DNA of 64,000 nt from Calothrix brevissima NIES-22. GTDB taxonomy: Bacteria; Cyanobacteriota; Cyanobacteriia; Cyanobacteriales; Nostocaceae. The notes beneath the pieces were generated by a model, which saw only the letters and a program-made list of their open reading frames with translations, was not told where the DNA came from and searched no databases. Position numbers and translations under genes: made by a program. The DNA lies in assembly GCF_002367995.1 (NCBI RefSeq), contig NZ_AP018207.1:6274646-6338645 (forward strand), written 5' to 3'. This document shows, piece after piece, positions 50,571 through 59,051 of the stretch. Each line of letters begins with the position of its first letter. Positions within the stretch are counted from its first letter, which is position 1.

Positions 50571-53500
50571 TTACAGCCCATTACCAATTAAAATAAAAGG
50601 TGCCCAATAAAAGGGATGACTAAATTCATTGGCAGCATTAGCAATTAACTTACTATTAATTTTATTTTGCTTAGTTGCTGAATAATTACCAGAAATTAAA
50701 GCGATTTGGGCTTTTTGTAAGGCTTCAGCTTTGCTTGATTTACCAGATTTTAATTCTTGATAAAATACATTCATTAAAGCCTGTGTACCGCCATCAGATA
50801 CAGGCCATAATGAAGCAATAGATGCCTTGGCTCCTGTTAGTTGAATTTGATATCCTAAACCAAGAATTTCTTGTCCATTGCCTAATTTTTCTCCTAATGC
50901 TGTTTGACAAGCACTTAAAACTACTAAATCAACATTAGGTAAAGACCAATTTTCGATATCGCGTAAAGTGACATGTTCACCATCACCAAATAAAATAAAG
51001 GAATCTTCAGGACTACCTTTAACTAAAAATCCATGAGTTGCCAAATGGACAATTTTATAATCGTTCATTTGGGGAACTGTTGCTGCGGGACTAAATAATT
51101 TATCTAAGATGATTTTAGTTCCAGGAATTGTTTTAGCTAAGGTTTCTACTTCAGTTTTAGCAAACTGTAATCCTTGAAAAACTTCGGCGCGATTAGCCAG
51201 TTTGACTGTATAATCTCCTTGGGTAAAAGCAGCAGCTAAAACGTTAATATTTTTCGGGGGTTTGTTGTCAAATTTGGTGAGACTTGCAGATGTAATGTTA
51301 TTCACTACAAATCTTTGTGCTAGCCATTCTTTCCCATCAAATAATCCAGCTAAGGGAACGTATCTTAATTGTCCATCGGGAGCATAAATAATTGTTTTTG
51401 CATCAGCTTGTTTAAGTTCGTTTTCTATAGGCTGAATCAACCAGCTATATAATTTAAGTGCTGGCTGTTTAATATTATTGCGAGGTGCTTGGATTTTTTG
51501 CCGATATTCTTCAATTGTTTGCTCTAACTCTTGTTGTTTTACGGCTACTGTACGATGAATTGGTGGTGCGTCTGCGGTAACGATGACTAATTCTAACCTA
51601 TCCTCTAAAACTAAGGGATAAAGGAGAACAGCTTTGTTATTTAACTGGCGTAAATTATCCCGTAGTGAATTTAGTTGGCGTAAACTGAGGTTTTCTTGAC
51701 TTGATGTTATAGATAATTGCTGAGTTAAAGCAACTACAACCGGACTTTTGATAAATTTGTTAAATTCGGTGGCGGCTTGTTGCTCAAGTTGTACTAGTTC
51801 GGCTATGCGCTTTTCTTGTGCTGATGTGCGTTCTTTAGGATTAATTTTGCGTAAGCTTGTCAGTTCTTTACCTAAGAGAATTACTTTATCTTGAATGGCG
51901 CTGTATTTTTGTGATATTTCCTGTTCTTGAGGTTGTAATTGGAGGTTTTGTACTGGTTGAGAATTACTATTAGCTGTTCTTGTTGGGGAATTAGCTATTT
52001 TTTGATTACTCCCACGATTATTCCCCATAAAATCTTGGACTTCCTGAATTTTCAGTAAATCTAAAACTTGTTGCGCTTCAGCTGAACGGTTTTGCTTGAG
52101 TAATAAATCAGCTAATCGACGGTATCTTTCCGAGACTGTTTCTGTATAGGATTTTTGAATATCTGTAGGCACAACGCGCAAATTTTGGCGGATAGTTTCG
52201 GTAAGATTTACTGATTGTTTGTAGAATGCGATCGCTAATTGTGGTTGATTTTGTTGGGCTAACACATCCCCTAAATACTTCAGTGTAGCAGCTTCGCTGA
52301 CTTTATCGCTCACTTCCCGGTGTATAGCTAAGGCTTGCTGATATAAGCTGGTGGCTTTTTCAGACTGCTGTTGCTGCTGGTAAATTTGTCCGAGATTGCT
52401 AAGGGTGACACCTTCGCCAGTGCGATCGCCTACTGTTTTATAATTAGTCAAAGCTTGCTGATTTGACTCGGTGGCTTGGTTATATTTCCCGGTACTAGCG
52501 TAAACTCGCCCAATATTATTTAAGGTGACAGCAATTCCTTGGGGATATTTATTTTCTTGATAAATAGCTAAAGCCTGTTGATATAGTTTGAGTGCTTGTT
52601 CATTCTTACCTTGGCTAAAATAAATTTGCCCGATATTATTCAGGTTTAATGCTTCCCCTTGAAATTGAAACGAATCTTTACCAAAAGCATCGCCAACATT
52701 CGCGCGACTGCTAACTTGTTGTAAAGCTTGGGGATTTTGTCCGAGAGCATCGTAGAGTAATTTTATATCCTGTTTATTTGTGCCTTTATACTCGCCAGTG
52801 CGGAATTTTTGGTAAATATTAGCAGATTTCTCCGCCAATTCTAAAGATTTTTGATATTGCCCCAAGCTAAAATAAGCACCTGCAAGATTATTTAAAATTG
52901 CTGCTTCTGTACCATAAAAGCAAGTTGATTTTTGTTGATAACAAAAGTCTTGAATCGGGGTTAAAGCTTGTTGATAAGCGTCTAGCGCTTGAGTATAGTT
53001 ACCCAAATTAATGTAAACAACGCCAATATTATTTAAAGTCTCCGCACTACCAGCGCGATCGCTATTAGCTTTGGAAATTGCTAAACTTTGTTGATAAAGT
53101 TCTAAAGCCTTTTGATATTGACCCATCCTAAAGTATACAGCCCCAGTATCCGCCAGCAGAATGCGTTGACTTGTAGGATAACTGGAATCTTGAGGATTAG
53201 CAGCTTGCAGTTGTTTGAGAATAGTTAAAGTTGATTGATAAGCTTCAACTGCCTGGGGATATTGACCTAAATTGGTGTATAATTCTCCTATATAGGACAA
53301 AGGTATCCATTCACTCTGGGTATCTCGTGCTTGTTTGCGGATAGCTAAAGATTGTTGCAAAAACTCCAGCGCTTGAGAATATTTACCCTGACGCAGATAC
53401 ACATAGCCGATATTGGTAAGGGCGTTAGCTTCCCCAGCCTTAGCATTGTATTTTTTGAAAATCGCCAACGCTTGCTGGAACATTTCTAACCCAGCTTGCA

Positions 53501-53690
53501 AATCCCCTAAACCGACTAAATCTTTATATACCAATCCTTCGCCATTATTATTTAAGGTAATCGCTTCGGTAATTTTTTCCTCAGCCGTTGGCGTTGGTGC
53601 TTGGGCAATAACTGATGCTGAACGATGAAATAGTAAGGATGGCGTAAATAATGTTATGAGGGCGCTGATAGTAATTAAACGTAGTAACAT
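50571..53690 (-). CDS. TPR-repeat protein with C-terminal CHAT protease-like domain
   Basis: 1039 residues. The N-terminal signal peptide (MLLRLITISALITLFTPSLLF...SVIAQA) indicates export. Residues about 40-500 are a run of tetratricopeptide repeats with the pattern A.AL.NIG.VY...G.Y.QAL..YQQAL.I. A coiled, Gln/Lys-rich linker follows (about 540-700). The CHAT domain (about 710-1039) has the catalytic pair H886 (HLATHGF) and C928 (LSACQTALGE), plus GYQIQLTGAKASIASLWPVSD. CHAT domains are caspase-like peptidases. The TPR array would bind a partner or substrate. Such genes are numerous in filamentous cyanobacteria, with mostly unknown roles. No adjacent partner gene is obvious. Confidence 0.93.
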   Translation of the reverse strand: MLLRLITISALITLFTPSLLFHRSASVIAQAPTPTAEEKITEAITLNNNGEGLVYKDLVGLGDLQAGLEMFQQALAIFKKYNAKAGEANALTNIGYVYLRQGKYSQALEFLQQSLAIRKQARDTQSEWIPLSYIGELYTNLGQYPQAVEAYQSTLTILKQLQAANPQDSSYPTSQRILLADTGAVYFRMGQYQKALELYQQSLAISKANSDRAGSAETLNNIGVVYINLGNYTQALDAYQQALTPIQDFCYQQKSTCFYGTEAAILNNLAGAYFSLGQYQKSLELAEKSANIYQKFRTGEYKGTNKQDIKLLYDALGQNPQALQQVSSRANVGDAFGKDSFQFQGEALNLNNIGQIYFSQGKNEQALKLYQQALAIYQENKYPQGIAVTLNNIGRVYASTGKYNQATESNQQALTNYKTVGDRTGEGVTLSNLGQIYQQQQQSEKATSLYQQALAIHREVSDKVSEAATLKYLGDVLAQQNQPQLAIAFYKQSVNLTETIRQNLRVVPTDIQKSYTETVSERYRRLADLLLKQNRSAEAQQVLDLLKIQEVQDFMGNNRGSNQKIANSPTRTANSNSQPVQNLQLQPQEQEISQKYSAIQDKVILLGKELTSLRKINPKERTSAQEKRIAELVQLEQQAATEFNKFIKSPVVVALTQQLSITSSQENLSLRQLNSLRDNLRQLNNKAVLLYPLVLEDRLELVIVTADAPPIHRTVAVKQQELEQTIEEYRQKIQAPRNNIKQPALKLYSWLIQPIENELKQADAKTIIYAPDGQLRYVPLAGLFDGKEWLAQRFVVNNITSASLTKFDNKPPKNINVLAAAFTQGDYTVKLANRAEVFQGLQFAKTEVETLAKTIPGTKIILDKLFSPAATVPQMNDYKIVHLATHGFLVKGSPEDSFILFGDGEHVTLRDIENWSLPNVDLVVLSACQTALGEKLGNGQEILGLGYQIQLTGAKASIASLWPVSDGGTQALMNVFYQELKSGKSSKAEALQKAQIALISGNYSATKQNKINSKLIANAANEFSHPFYWAPFILIGNGL

Positions 53691-54058
53691 GAGTAAAATT
53701 TTATATGTAACTACTTAAGATAACTCTCGCAACCCGCTAGAACAGGAAAATTTTAACAAAGTTTGATTATTTACAAATTGAGCCTTTGTCCCGCAAGGAA
53801 CTAAAGTTCCTTGCTAATAGCTGAAGTCATCTAAAGATGACTAGATATGCTCGAAATTATGAGTCTACTTCAGTAGGGGCGGGTTCACAGATATGCTCAA
53901 ATAAAGAACGACTATCTCGCTTAACCCACCCCTACTTGATCTATTAGCCTGGGAATTAATTCCAAGACGGGTGACAACGCGCTTCGGGGCATGGCAGTGC
54001 CAGTGCCCCTACAATTAAAAATAATCTGTACCTCACCAACTGGTGAGATGCGCAACAC
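53691..54058. repeat. 368-bp gap composed largely of palindromic repeats
   Basis: No gene seen. Perfect palindrome gcaaggaact-aa-agttccttgc at 53793-53814; agtcatct-aaag-atgact near 53825-53842; inverted pair gtaggggcgggtt (53873-53885) and aacccacccctac (53923-53935); and a bulged hairpin ggggcatggc-agt-gccagtgcccc near 53986-54009. It looks like one or two MITE-type insertions between the lipoprotein and the CHAT gene. Confidence 0.6.
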
Positions 54059-54451
54059 TTATTTAGGCGCTGTAAAACCTGCTTTTTCTGCCGTGGCGGT
54101 ATCTTTAAAACAGATATCTGGTTTCACTTTTGCATAATCAGGAAACTTCGCAGTGTGATAGATATTTCCTCGCTTTGCCGTAGCTTTTCCCTTAATAGGT
54201 GCGTTGCTAGGACAAGTAGTTTCATTTTGAGGTTTTACGCCTAACTTTTGCGCATCTGCGGAAATCGCTGTATTAGTTCCCGTGGCAGAAGTTTCTCCTT
54301 TTTTATCAGGCTTGACTTGAGAAACCGCCGTTGGTTTTTCAGCATTATTATTAGCTGATTCTTCTGATTTACCACCACAACTAGCTAACATTAAAACGCT
54401 TAACAATGTTAGCCCAATCCCAAATTTACGTAGTGTAATTTTTGCGTTCAT
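54059..54451 (-). CDS. Putative lipoprotein with a C-terminal sunset-like domain
   Basis: 130 residues. Signal with lipobox: ...LLSVLMLASCGG, so cleavage before the Cys of LASC and lipid anchoring are likely. A low-complexity Asn/Ser/Lys/Thr linker follows (about 28-75). The C-terminal 45 residues contain KGKATAKRGNIYHTAKFPDYAKVKPDICFKDTATAEKAGFTAPK, resembling the small sunset/Ada-like domain (G-N-x-x-YH ... CF.t...A..AGF). Function of such domains in cyanobacteria is unknown. Single gene flanked by repeats on the CHAT side. Confidence 0.75.
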   Translation of the reverse strand: MNAKITLRKFGIGLTLLSVLMLASCGGKSEESANNNAEKPTAVSQVKPDKKGETSATGTNTAISADAQKLGVKPQNETTCPSNAPIKGKATAKRGNIYHTAKFPDYAKVKPDICFKDTATAEKAGFTAPK

Positions 54452-54650
54452 GGAATATTTAATCCAAAAAGTAAAGTGTTATTTATAGCAGATACAGGTT
54501 GTTTAAAAAGTATTTTGTGACGCTTTTCATAAATTCTTGCTTGCCTATTTAAGCTAAAAATTTAAATGGCTTGCTGTCAACAAGATGACTTTTAAAACAT
54601 CCTCTGCTACCTCTGCTTAAACTGGGGGATACTTTTGATTTAAAAATCCC

Positions 54651-55001
54651 TTATCCAACAGTAACTTCATCAGTAGCTACTTCAGTTGCACCACTGACGC
54701 CAGCAGCAACTTCAGCCAATTGATTCAAAGTGTCTGCATCGGGTACTTGCCCTTTTAAAACTACTTTAGTTCCTAATTGAGCAACGTAAATTGTATTAAT
54801 TTCATCGAAACGAGAATCTTGATCAAAAGCCAAGGCAACTCTTTTAGCTAAACCACTTTGGTCATATTCCCCAGTTAATCCCATTCTTTCAATAGGAATT
54901 GTTTCACCTTCAGCAGAATTCTCAGCTACTAAAGTAGGCTCAGGATTTACTTGAGCATCTTCTGGTTTTTCCATACCAAAAAGTCTTTGTAACCAGCCCA
55001 T
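54651..55001 (-). CDS. BON-domain protein
   Basis: 116 residues, no signal peptide. The N-terminal 45 residues are acidic and variable (MGWLQRLFGMEKPED...). The C-terminal BON domain (about 48-116) reads LAKRVALAFDQDSRFDEINTIYVAQLGTKVVLKGQVPDADTLNQLAEVAAGVSGATEVATDEVTV, with the central VVLKGQV glycine typical of the fold. BON domains bind membranes or partner proteins. Single gene with AT-rich flanks; role not known. Confidence 0.85.
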   Translation of the reverse strand: MGWLQRLFGMEKPEDAQVNPEPTLVAENSAEGETIPIERMGLTGEYDQSGLAKRVALAFDQDSRFDEINTIYVAQLGTKVVLKGQVPDADTLNQLAEVAAGVSGATEVATDEVTVG

Positions 55002-55373
55002 AATGTATTTTCTCCAATGCTAAATCTTGAATTTACGCAAGTATTTTAACTTATTCTGAATTCAGATTGATTGTAGCCAATATTATGCAAATTAATGTTG
55101 AAAAAATTATTTATATTAAGGATGCAGATATCAACAAGATATTTAACTTATGACAAATCCAAGATTAAGTCAATGATTGTTATTTTTTGTTAAAAATCAG
55201 AGCCAATTTATTGACGTTTCCAGCCAAATCTTGGTTAAGTTTCTATTTGAGAATCTTCAGTTTATAGAAAATATCTATAAATAAATAAAAATAATTAAAT
55301 AAAACTTATAAAAAACAGTCAATAGTCAACAGTCAATAGTCTAATAACTAATGACCAATGACTAATGACCATA
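55002..55373. other. 372-bp AT-rich gap with short heptamer repeats at its right end
   Basis: No gene seen. It contains the promoter side of the BON gene. At 55315-55371 there are agtcaat/agtcaac and actaatgacc direct repeats just after the aroA stop codon. Confidence 0.6.
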
Positions 55374-56723
55374 TTAATGAACGATCGCAGTTAGGGTGTT
55401 AAAGAAGTCAGGGTAAGAAATCGCTGCTGCTTCGGCGCGGTGAATTGTGGTGATCCCGGTGGTGACTAAAGCGGCGATCGCTAAACTCATGGCTATGCGA
55501 TGATCTGTATGGCTATCAACATCAGTCCCGACTAAAGCAGTACCGCCTGTAATTTCCATTCCATCGGGGAGTTCAGTCACCTTAGCACCCATTTTATTGA
55601 GTTGTTGCGCCATCACGGTAATGCGATCGCTTTCTTTAACTCTTAACTCCTCTGCGTCGCGAATAATTGTTGTTCCTTGGGCAAATACGGCTGCTACTGC
55701 CAAAATGGGAATTTCATCAATCATTCTTGGTATAATATCGCCAGCAATCGTGCAGCTTTTTAAACTACTAGAACGCACTCTGATATCCGCTACTGGTTCC
55801 CCTGCGACTTCTCGCTGATTTTCCAGTTGAATATCTGCGCCCATCATGGCTAAAGCTTCTAAAATCCCGGTGCGGGTAGGATTCACGCCAACATTTTCAA
55901 CTACTAATTCCGAACCAGGAACAATTGCACCTGCGACTAACCAAAAAGCGGCGGAACTAATATCCCCAGGGACTATCACCTTTTGTCCATAAAGTTGGGC
56001 TGGCCCGGTAATCGTCACGCTGTTGGTGTCTGAATCTATACTCAGTTCCGCACCAAACGCCCGTAACATCCTTTCGCTATGGTCGCGGGAAAGGGCTGGT
56101 TCAGTCACCGTAGTTTTACCGTCAGTGGCTAGCCCAGCCAGTAAAATACAAGACTTCACCTGTGCTGAAGCAATGGGGGAATGATAGTGAATTGGCTTCA
56201 GGGCTTGTCCTTGAATCGCTAGGGGTGCGAGAGAATTTCCGTTGCGTCCCCAAATTTGCGCGCCCATTTCTTGTAAAGGTTTAACGACGCGGGACATAGG
56301 ACGCGATCGCAAAGAATTATCGCCTGTGACAGTAAAAAAGCGCCCTGGATGGGAAGCCAAAAGTCCCAACATCAGACGCAGTGTAGTGCCAGAATTACCA
56401 GCATTCAATACGTCAACTGGTTCTTGTAAATTTCCCAGCCCAATACCTTTAACCTTGACTAAATCCGTATTTAGTTCCGAAATTTCCGCGCCCATAGCTT
56501 GAAAACAACTAGCAGTGCTGCGCGGATCTTCTCCTAAAAGCAGACCTTGAATTTCCGTTTCACCTTGGGCGATCGCGCCCAACATCAAAGCACGATGAGA
56601 GATAGACTTATCACCGGGAATCCGAATTCGACCTTGCAAGGATAAACCAAAGGGAGGTCGCTGGATAATTAATTTTTGCGAAAGATCTGTTTGCGTTTCT
56701 TGGGTTATTACAGCAACCGACAT
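55374..56723 (-). CDS. aroA: 3-phosphoshikimate 1-carboxyvinyltransferase (EPSP synthase)
   Basis: 449 residues from ATG 56723 (MSVAVITQE...). An upstream in-frame start at 56786 would begin in the repeat element and is rejected. Sixth step of the shikimate pathway: phosphoenolpyruvate plus shikimate 3-phosphate to EPSP. Motifs: [21 protein letters not shown] (shikimate-3-phosphate site), [89 protein letters not shown] and [14 protein letters not shown]. Complete and in the usual size range. A structured element lies directly upstream and may contain the promoter. Confidence 0.96.
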   Translation of the reverse strand: MSVAVITQETQTDLSQKLIIQRPPFGLSLQGRIRIPGDKSISHRALMLGAIAQGETEIQGLLLGEDPRSTASCFQAMGAEISELNTDLVKVKGIGLGNLQEPVDVLNAGNSGTTLRLMLGLLASHPGRFFTVTGDNSLRSRPMSRVVKPLQEMGAQIWGRNGNSLAPLAIQGQALKPIHYHSPIASAQVKSCILLAGLATDGKTTVTEPALSRDHSERMLRAFGAELSIDSDTNSVTITGPAQLYGQKVIVPGDISSAAFWLVAGAIVPGSELVVENVGVNPTRTGILEALAMMGADIQLENQREVAGEPVADIRVRSSSLKSCTIAGDIIPRMIDEIPILAVAAVFAQGTTIIRDAEELRVKESDRITVMAQQLNKMGAKVTELPDGMEITGGTALVGTDVDSHTDHRIAMSLAIAALVTTGITTIHRAEAAAISYPDFFNTLTAIVH

Positions 56724-56757
56724 TAGGATACACTGGCTTTTGAACACAATGGAAGTG

Positions 56758-57312
56758 AAGTACCTACAGTGACGCTTCGCGTACACAGTAGGCTTCCCGT
56801 CTCACTCGCCGTTGCCTCGTTAAACCCGTGTTTAATCTGGTCTTACACAACGTCTCTGGTCTTGCGACCTTTATCTCCTCATAGGGAGAACCCAGGCAGC
56901 CGCCCATCTTCCATAGGCAGTTTAACCCTTCGGCTCCGCTCAGGGTTAAAGCCGAGCGGAGTCGAGGCTTTAATTTTTCTCCGGTACGTTCGTCTTGGAT
57001 TTACAGCAATAGCCAACCAGCAGGACTCACGTTTTCCCCGATCTCTGATGTTGCTGCGGCAAGTCTGACTACTTTGAAGTTAGCCTGTCTGTTCCATACA
57101 GTCGGTAGGGTCAACGACCAAATTAATTTTACCAAAAAAGCCGTGATTCAATCTATATTTGTTCGTTTCGTCGTTGTGGTCTTTCCGGTTTTCGCACTTG
57201 CCAAATATGGTCAGACCACAATCCTCAACGGTTCGGCTGACGCTCACCGGAAGCCTCACGCGCAATTCATCTCACACTGAAGAGAGTACAGGTTCAGTGT
57301 GAGATGAATTGC
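56758..57312 (-). ncRNA. Orphan IS200/IS605-like element with a predicted structured RNA (omega/HEARO-like candidate), no protein gene
   Basis: A 555-bp block with far higher GC than its flanks. One end has a 19-bp perfect hairpin (57262-57280 with 57294-57312). The other has an imperfect hairpin cctacagtg/cacagtagg (56762-56791) around gacgcttcgcgt, preceded on the minus strand by GGGAAGCC and followed by TACTTCAC, the look of an IS200/IS605 right end. Minus-strand RNA would contain GGTC-GCAA-GACC (GNRA loop), TCTCC/GGAGA, GTGT/ACAC, and two interlocked stems, CTCCGCTC/GAGCGGAG and TTTAACCCT/AGGGTTAAA, i.e. a pseudoknot. Short frames inside show no TnpB, IscB or IsrB motifs. Family assignment is tentative: it could also be an intron remnant or composite repeat. 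Confidence 0.45.
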
Positions 57313-57714
57313 TGTTTAAGGTAAATCAGCGACTGCTTGTATCGCAGTAGTTGACTTCCTTCTTCAAAAAGTGGTCATTGGTCATTTGTCATTAGACCGT
57401 TGACTGTTGACTGTTGACCGTTGACTGTTGACCGTTGACTGTTGACTATCCGCTATACTTAATTCGGTTATCTTAAGATTATTTACAATATATTCAATAA
57501 ATTTACTTTTAAATTAGCTTTCCCGATACAAATAACAGTTTTTCCTCGATCAATTCGTGCCCTAACTATTTTGATATTTATTTATCTCCCTTACCAAATA
57601 AGCAGATTCAGTTAATATCTAAGCATGTTTTATTGTTTAGTTTCTGACCCAGACTGCTAGATACCCTGGTGTTGATTTTTTGTTGTTCAATAGCTTTTAG
57701 CCCTTATCGCTCCC
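57313..57714. other. 402-bp gap with heptamer repeats, no gene seen
   Basis: Next to the structured element is a small hairpin actgc/gcagt (about 57328-57345). At 57372-57393 are gtcattg/gtcattt units, and at 57399-57448 about seven copies of gttgact/gttgacc. The remainder is AT-rich and should hold the promoter of the 57715 gene. Confidence 0.65.
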
Positions 57715-58227
57715 ATGCTGACCCATCACCGCAAGCCTGTGTGCTTATCACTAATTTCCACCGACCTACCAGTTTGGTCTGTTGTGGAAACCGCCGGAAC
57801 ATTGTATCAAAAAGATACTGACCGTTTTCATTTACTCTTGACTGCACCGCCTTTAATTAGTTGCGAAATCATAAATTCTCAAAATACCGAAGACACACCT
57901 CCGCAAAAACGGAGTAGTGCTTATACACCCAGCAGTCCCCGGATTTTGTGGTTAGAGATTTCCCCATATCGGGTAATAATGACCATGCAAGGTAACGCGC
58001 AAGTAAGTTATCGTCACTTCTGGGAACAGGGTGTTTATGGTGTTAGTCGTTACTGGTTACCAACTGAGTCATTGCAACCTAATGAGCCTATCCGTCTGCG
58101 AAATTTCACAACTGCTATGGTTCTCACAGGCAAATCTTTACCAGAGCATTTGCGAATAGAATACGAATTATGGGCAGACAAAGTGCAATTAGGACGCTAC
58201 ATCCTTAATTTAGAAATCAAGCACTAA
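57715..58227 (+). CDS. Conserved hypothetical cyanobacterial protein
   Basis: 170 residues, soluble, no signal peptide or membrane helix. A predominantly beta-rich character is suggested by alternating hydrophobics (RILWLEISPYRVIMTMQGNAQVSYRHFWEQGVYGVSRYW, IEYELWADKVQLGRYILNLEIKH). I recognise no named domain. A Pro/Ser/Lys linker lies at about 65-75. It is followed by a strong terminator at 58241-58283, so it is a single-gene transcript, and it converges with the thioredoxin-like gene. Function unknown. Confidence 0.7.
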   Translation: MLTHHRKPVCLSLISTDLPVWSVVETAGTLYQKDTDRFHLLLTAPPLISCEIINSQNTEDTPPQKRSSAYTPSSPRILWLEISPYRVIMTMQGNAQVSYRHFWEQGVYGVSRYWLPTESLQPNEPIRLRNFTTAMVLTGKSLPEHLRIEYELWADKVQLGRYILNLEIKH

Positions 58228-58240
58228 TCGTAAATTTTTC

Positions 58241-58283
58241 TTCACCCTCACACAGTTAAAAATCATCGTGAGGGTGAATTTTT
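58241..58283 (+). terminator. Intrinsic terminator
   Basis: Perfect stem ttcaccctcac (58241-58251) and gtgagggtgaa (58268-58278) followed by ttttt. It ends the 57715-58227 transcript; the complement could also serve the converging gene. Confidence 0.88.
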
Positions 58284-58287
58284 AAAT

Positions 58288-58359
58288 AGTCATTAGTCAT
58301 TAGTCATTGGTCATTTGTCCTCCTTCCCTAGTCCCTAGCCCCTAGCCCCTAGCCCCTAC
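58288..58359. repeat. Two kinds of heptamer tandem repeat (agtcatt and cctagcc)
   Basis: agtcatt-type units at 58288-58316, then cctagcc/cctagtc units at 58327-58359 overlapping the 3' end of the thioredoxin-like gene. Both have period 7. Confidence 0.85.
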
Positions 58360-58936
58360 CAAAATAACTAGGTGCATTCCCAGCTTTCCATTTAATATTG
58401 CAGCCAATGCTAGGTTTTTGCTCATCTGACACCGATTTACCCGCTAGCACCGCTTCAATAGCTGCACGTAAATCTGCACCTGTGACAGGTTGACCATTAC
58501 TCGGTCTGCTATCATCTAATTGTCCGCGATATACCAGTTTCTGTTCACTATCAAATACAAAAAAATCAGGGGTACAAGCGGCTGTATAAGCCTTGGCTGT
58601 TGCTTGGCTTTCGTCGTAACACACAGGAAATTTTAAACCAAGTTCTACCGCCATTGCTTTTAACGATTCTGGCGCATCATCTGGATAATTTTCCGCATCA
58701 TTAGCACTAATAGCAATTATGCCTAAATTGCTATTTTCATAGTCAGTTCCTAACAATGCCAATTGCTGTTGAATATGCTTCACAAAAGGACAATGGCGAC
58801 AAATAAACATGACTAGTAATGCCTTTTTATCAGCAAAATTAGCCAAGGAAATTACTTCACCAGATACTACTTCTGGTAGATGAAAATCTGGTGCGATAGT
58901 GCCTATTGGCAACATTGTTGAAGCAGTTAAAGCCAT
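58349..58936 (-). CDS. Thioredoxin-like/AhpC-TSA-type protein
   Basis: 195 residues, cytoplasmic. The thioredoxin-fold start is TIAPDFHLPEVVSGEVISLANFADKKALLVMFICRHCPFVKHIQQQLALL; CRHCPFV has a CxxC pair in the position of the thioredoxin active site. It continues IIAISANDAENYPDDAPESLKAMAVELGLKFPVCYDESQATAKAYTAACTPDFFVFD (the cis-Pro TPDFF loop) and GADLRAAIEAVLAG. This is the common peroxiredoxin-like thioredoxin family of cyanobacteria and marine bacteria; a thiol-disulfide or peroxide role is presumed. The tail ...GNAPSYFGRG overlaps the cctagcc repeats. Confidence 0.88.
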   Translation of the reverse strand: MALTASTMLPIGTIAPDFHLPEVVSGEVISLANFADKKALLVMFICRHCPFVKHIQQQLALLGTDYENSNLGIIAISANDAENYPDDAPESLKAMAVELGLKFPVCYDESQATAKAYTAACTPDFFVFDSEQKLVYRGQLDDSRPSNGQPVTGADLRAAIEAVLAGKSVSDEQKPSIGCNIKWKAGNAPSYFGRG

Positions 58937-59051
58937 AATTTACCGGATGAGATTTTCCAAATAGATAACAAATTAAAAGCACAAAATAAGAGCACAACAA
59001 ATTTGTTATGCCCTATCTGTTTACTTAATTTACTGGAAAGAGGCTAAATTT

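Noticed and set aside
56724..56786. Longer N-terminus for aroA (start at 56786)
   Set aside because: Begins within the terminal hairpin zone of the element; the 56723 start gives the normal EPSP synthase N-terminus.
56769..57068. 99-codon plus-strand frame opposite the orphan element
   Set aside because: No domain; its high GC and palindromic DNA explain the open frame better than coding does.
57080..57265. 61-codon minus-strand frame inside the orphan element (VEDCGLTIFGKCENRKDHN)
   Set aside because: The two cysteines briefly suggested a TnpB zinc ribbon, but the CxxC...CxxC spacing and the RuvC residues are absent.
56740..57320. RNase P RNA or tmRNA in the structured block
   Set aside because: The conserved GAGGAAAGTCC-type core of RNase P RNA and a tmRNA tag frame with tRNA-like ends were not found on either strand.
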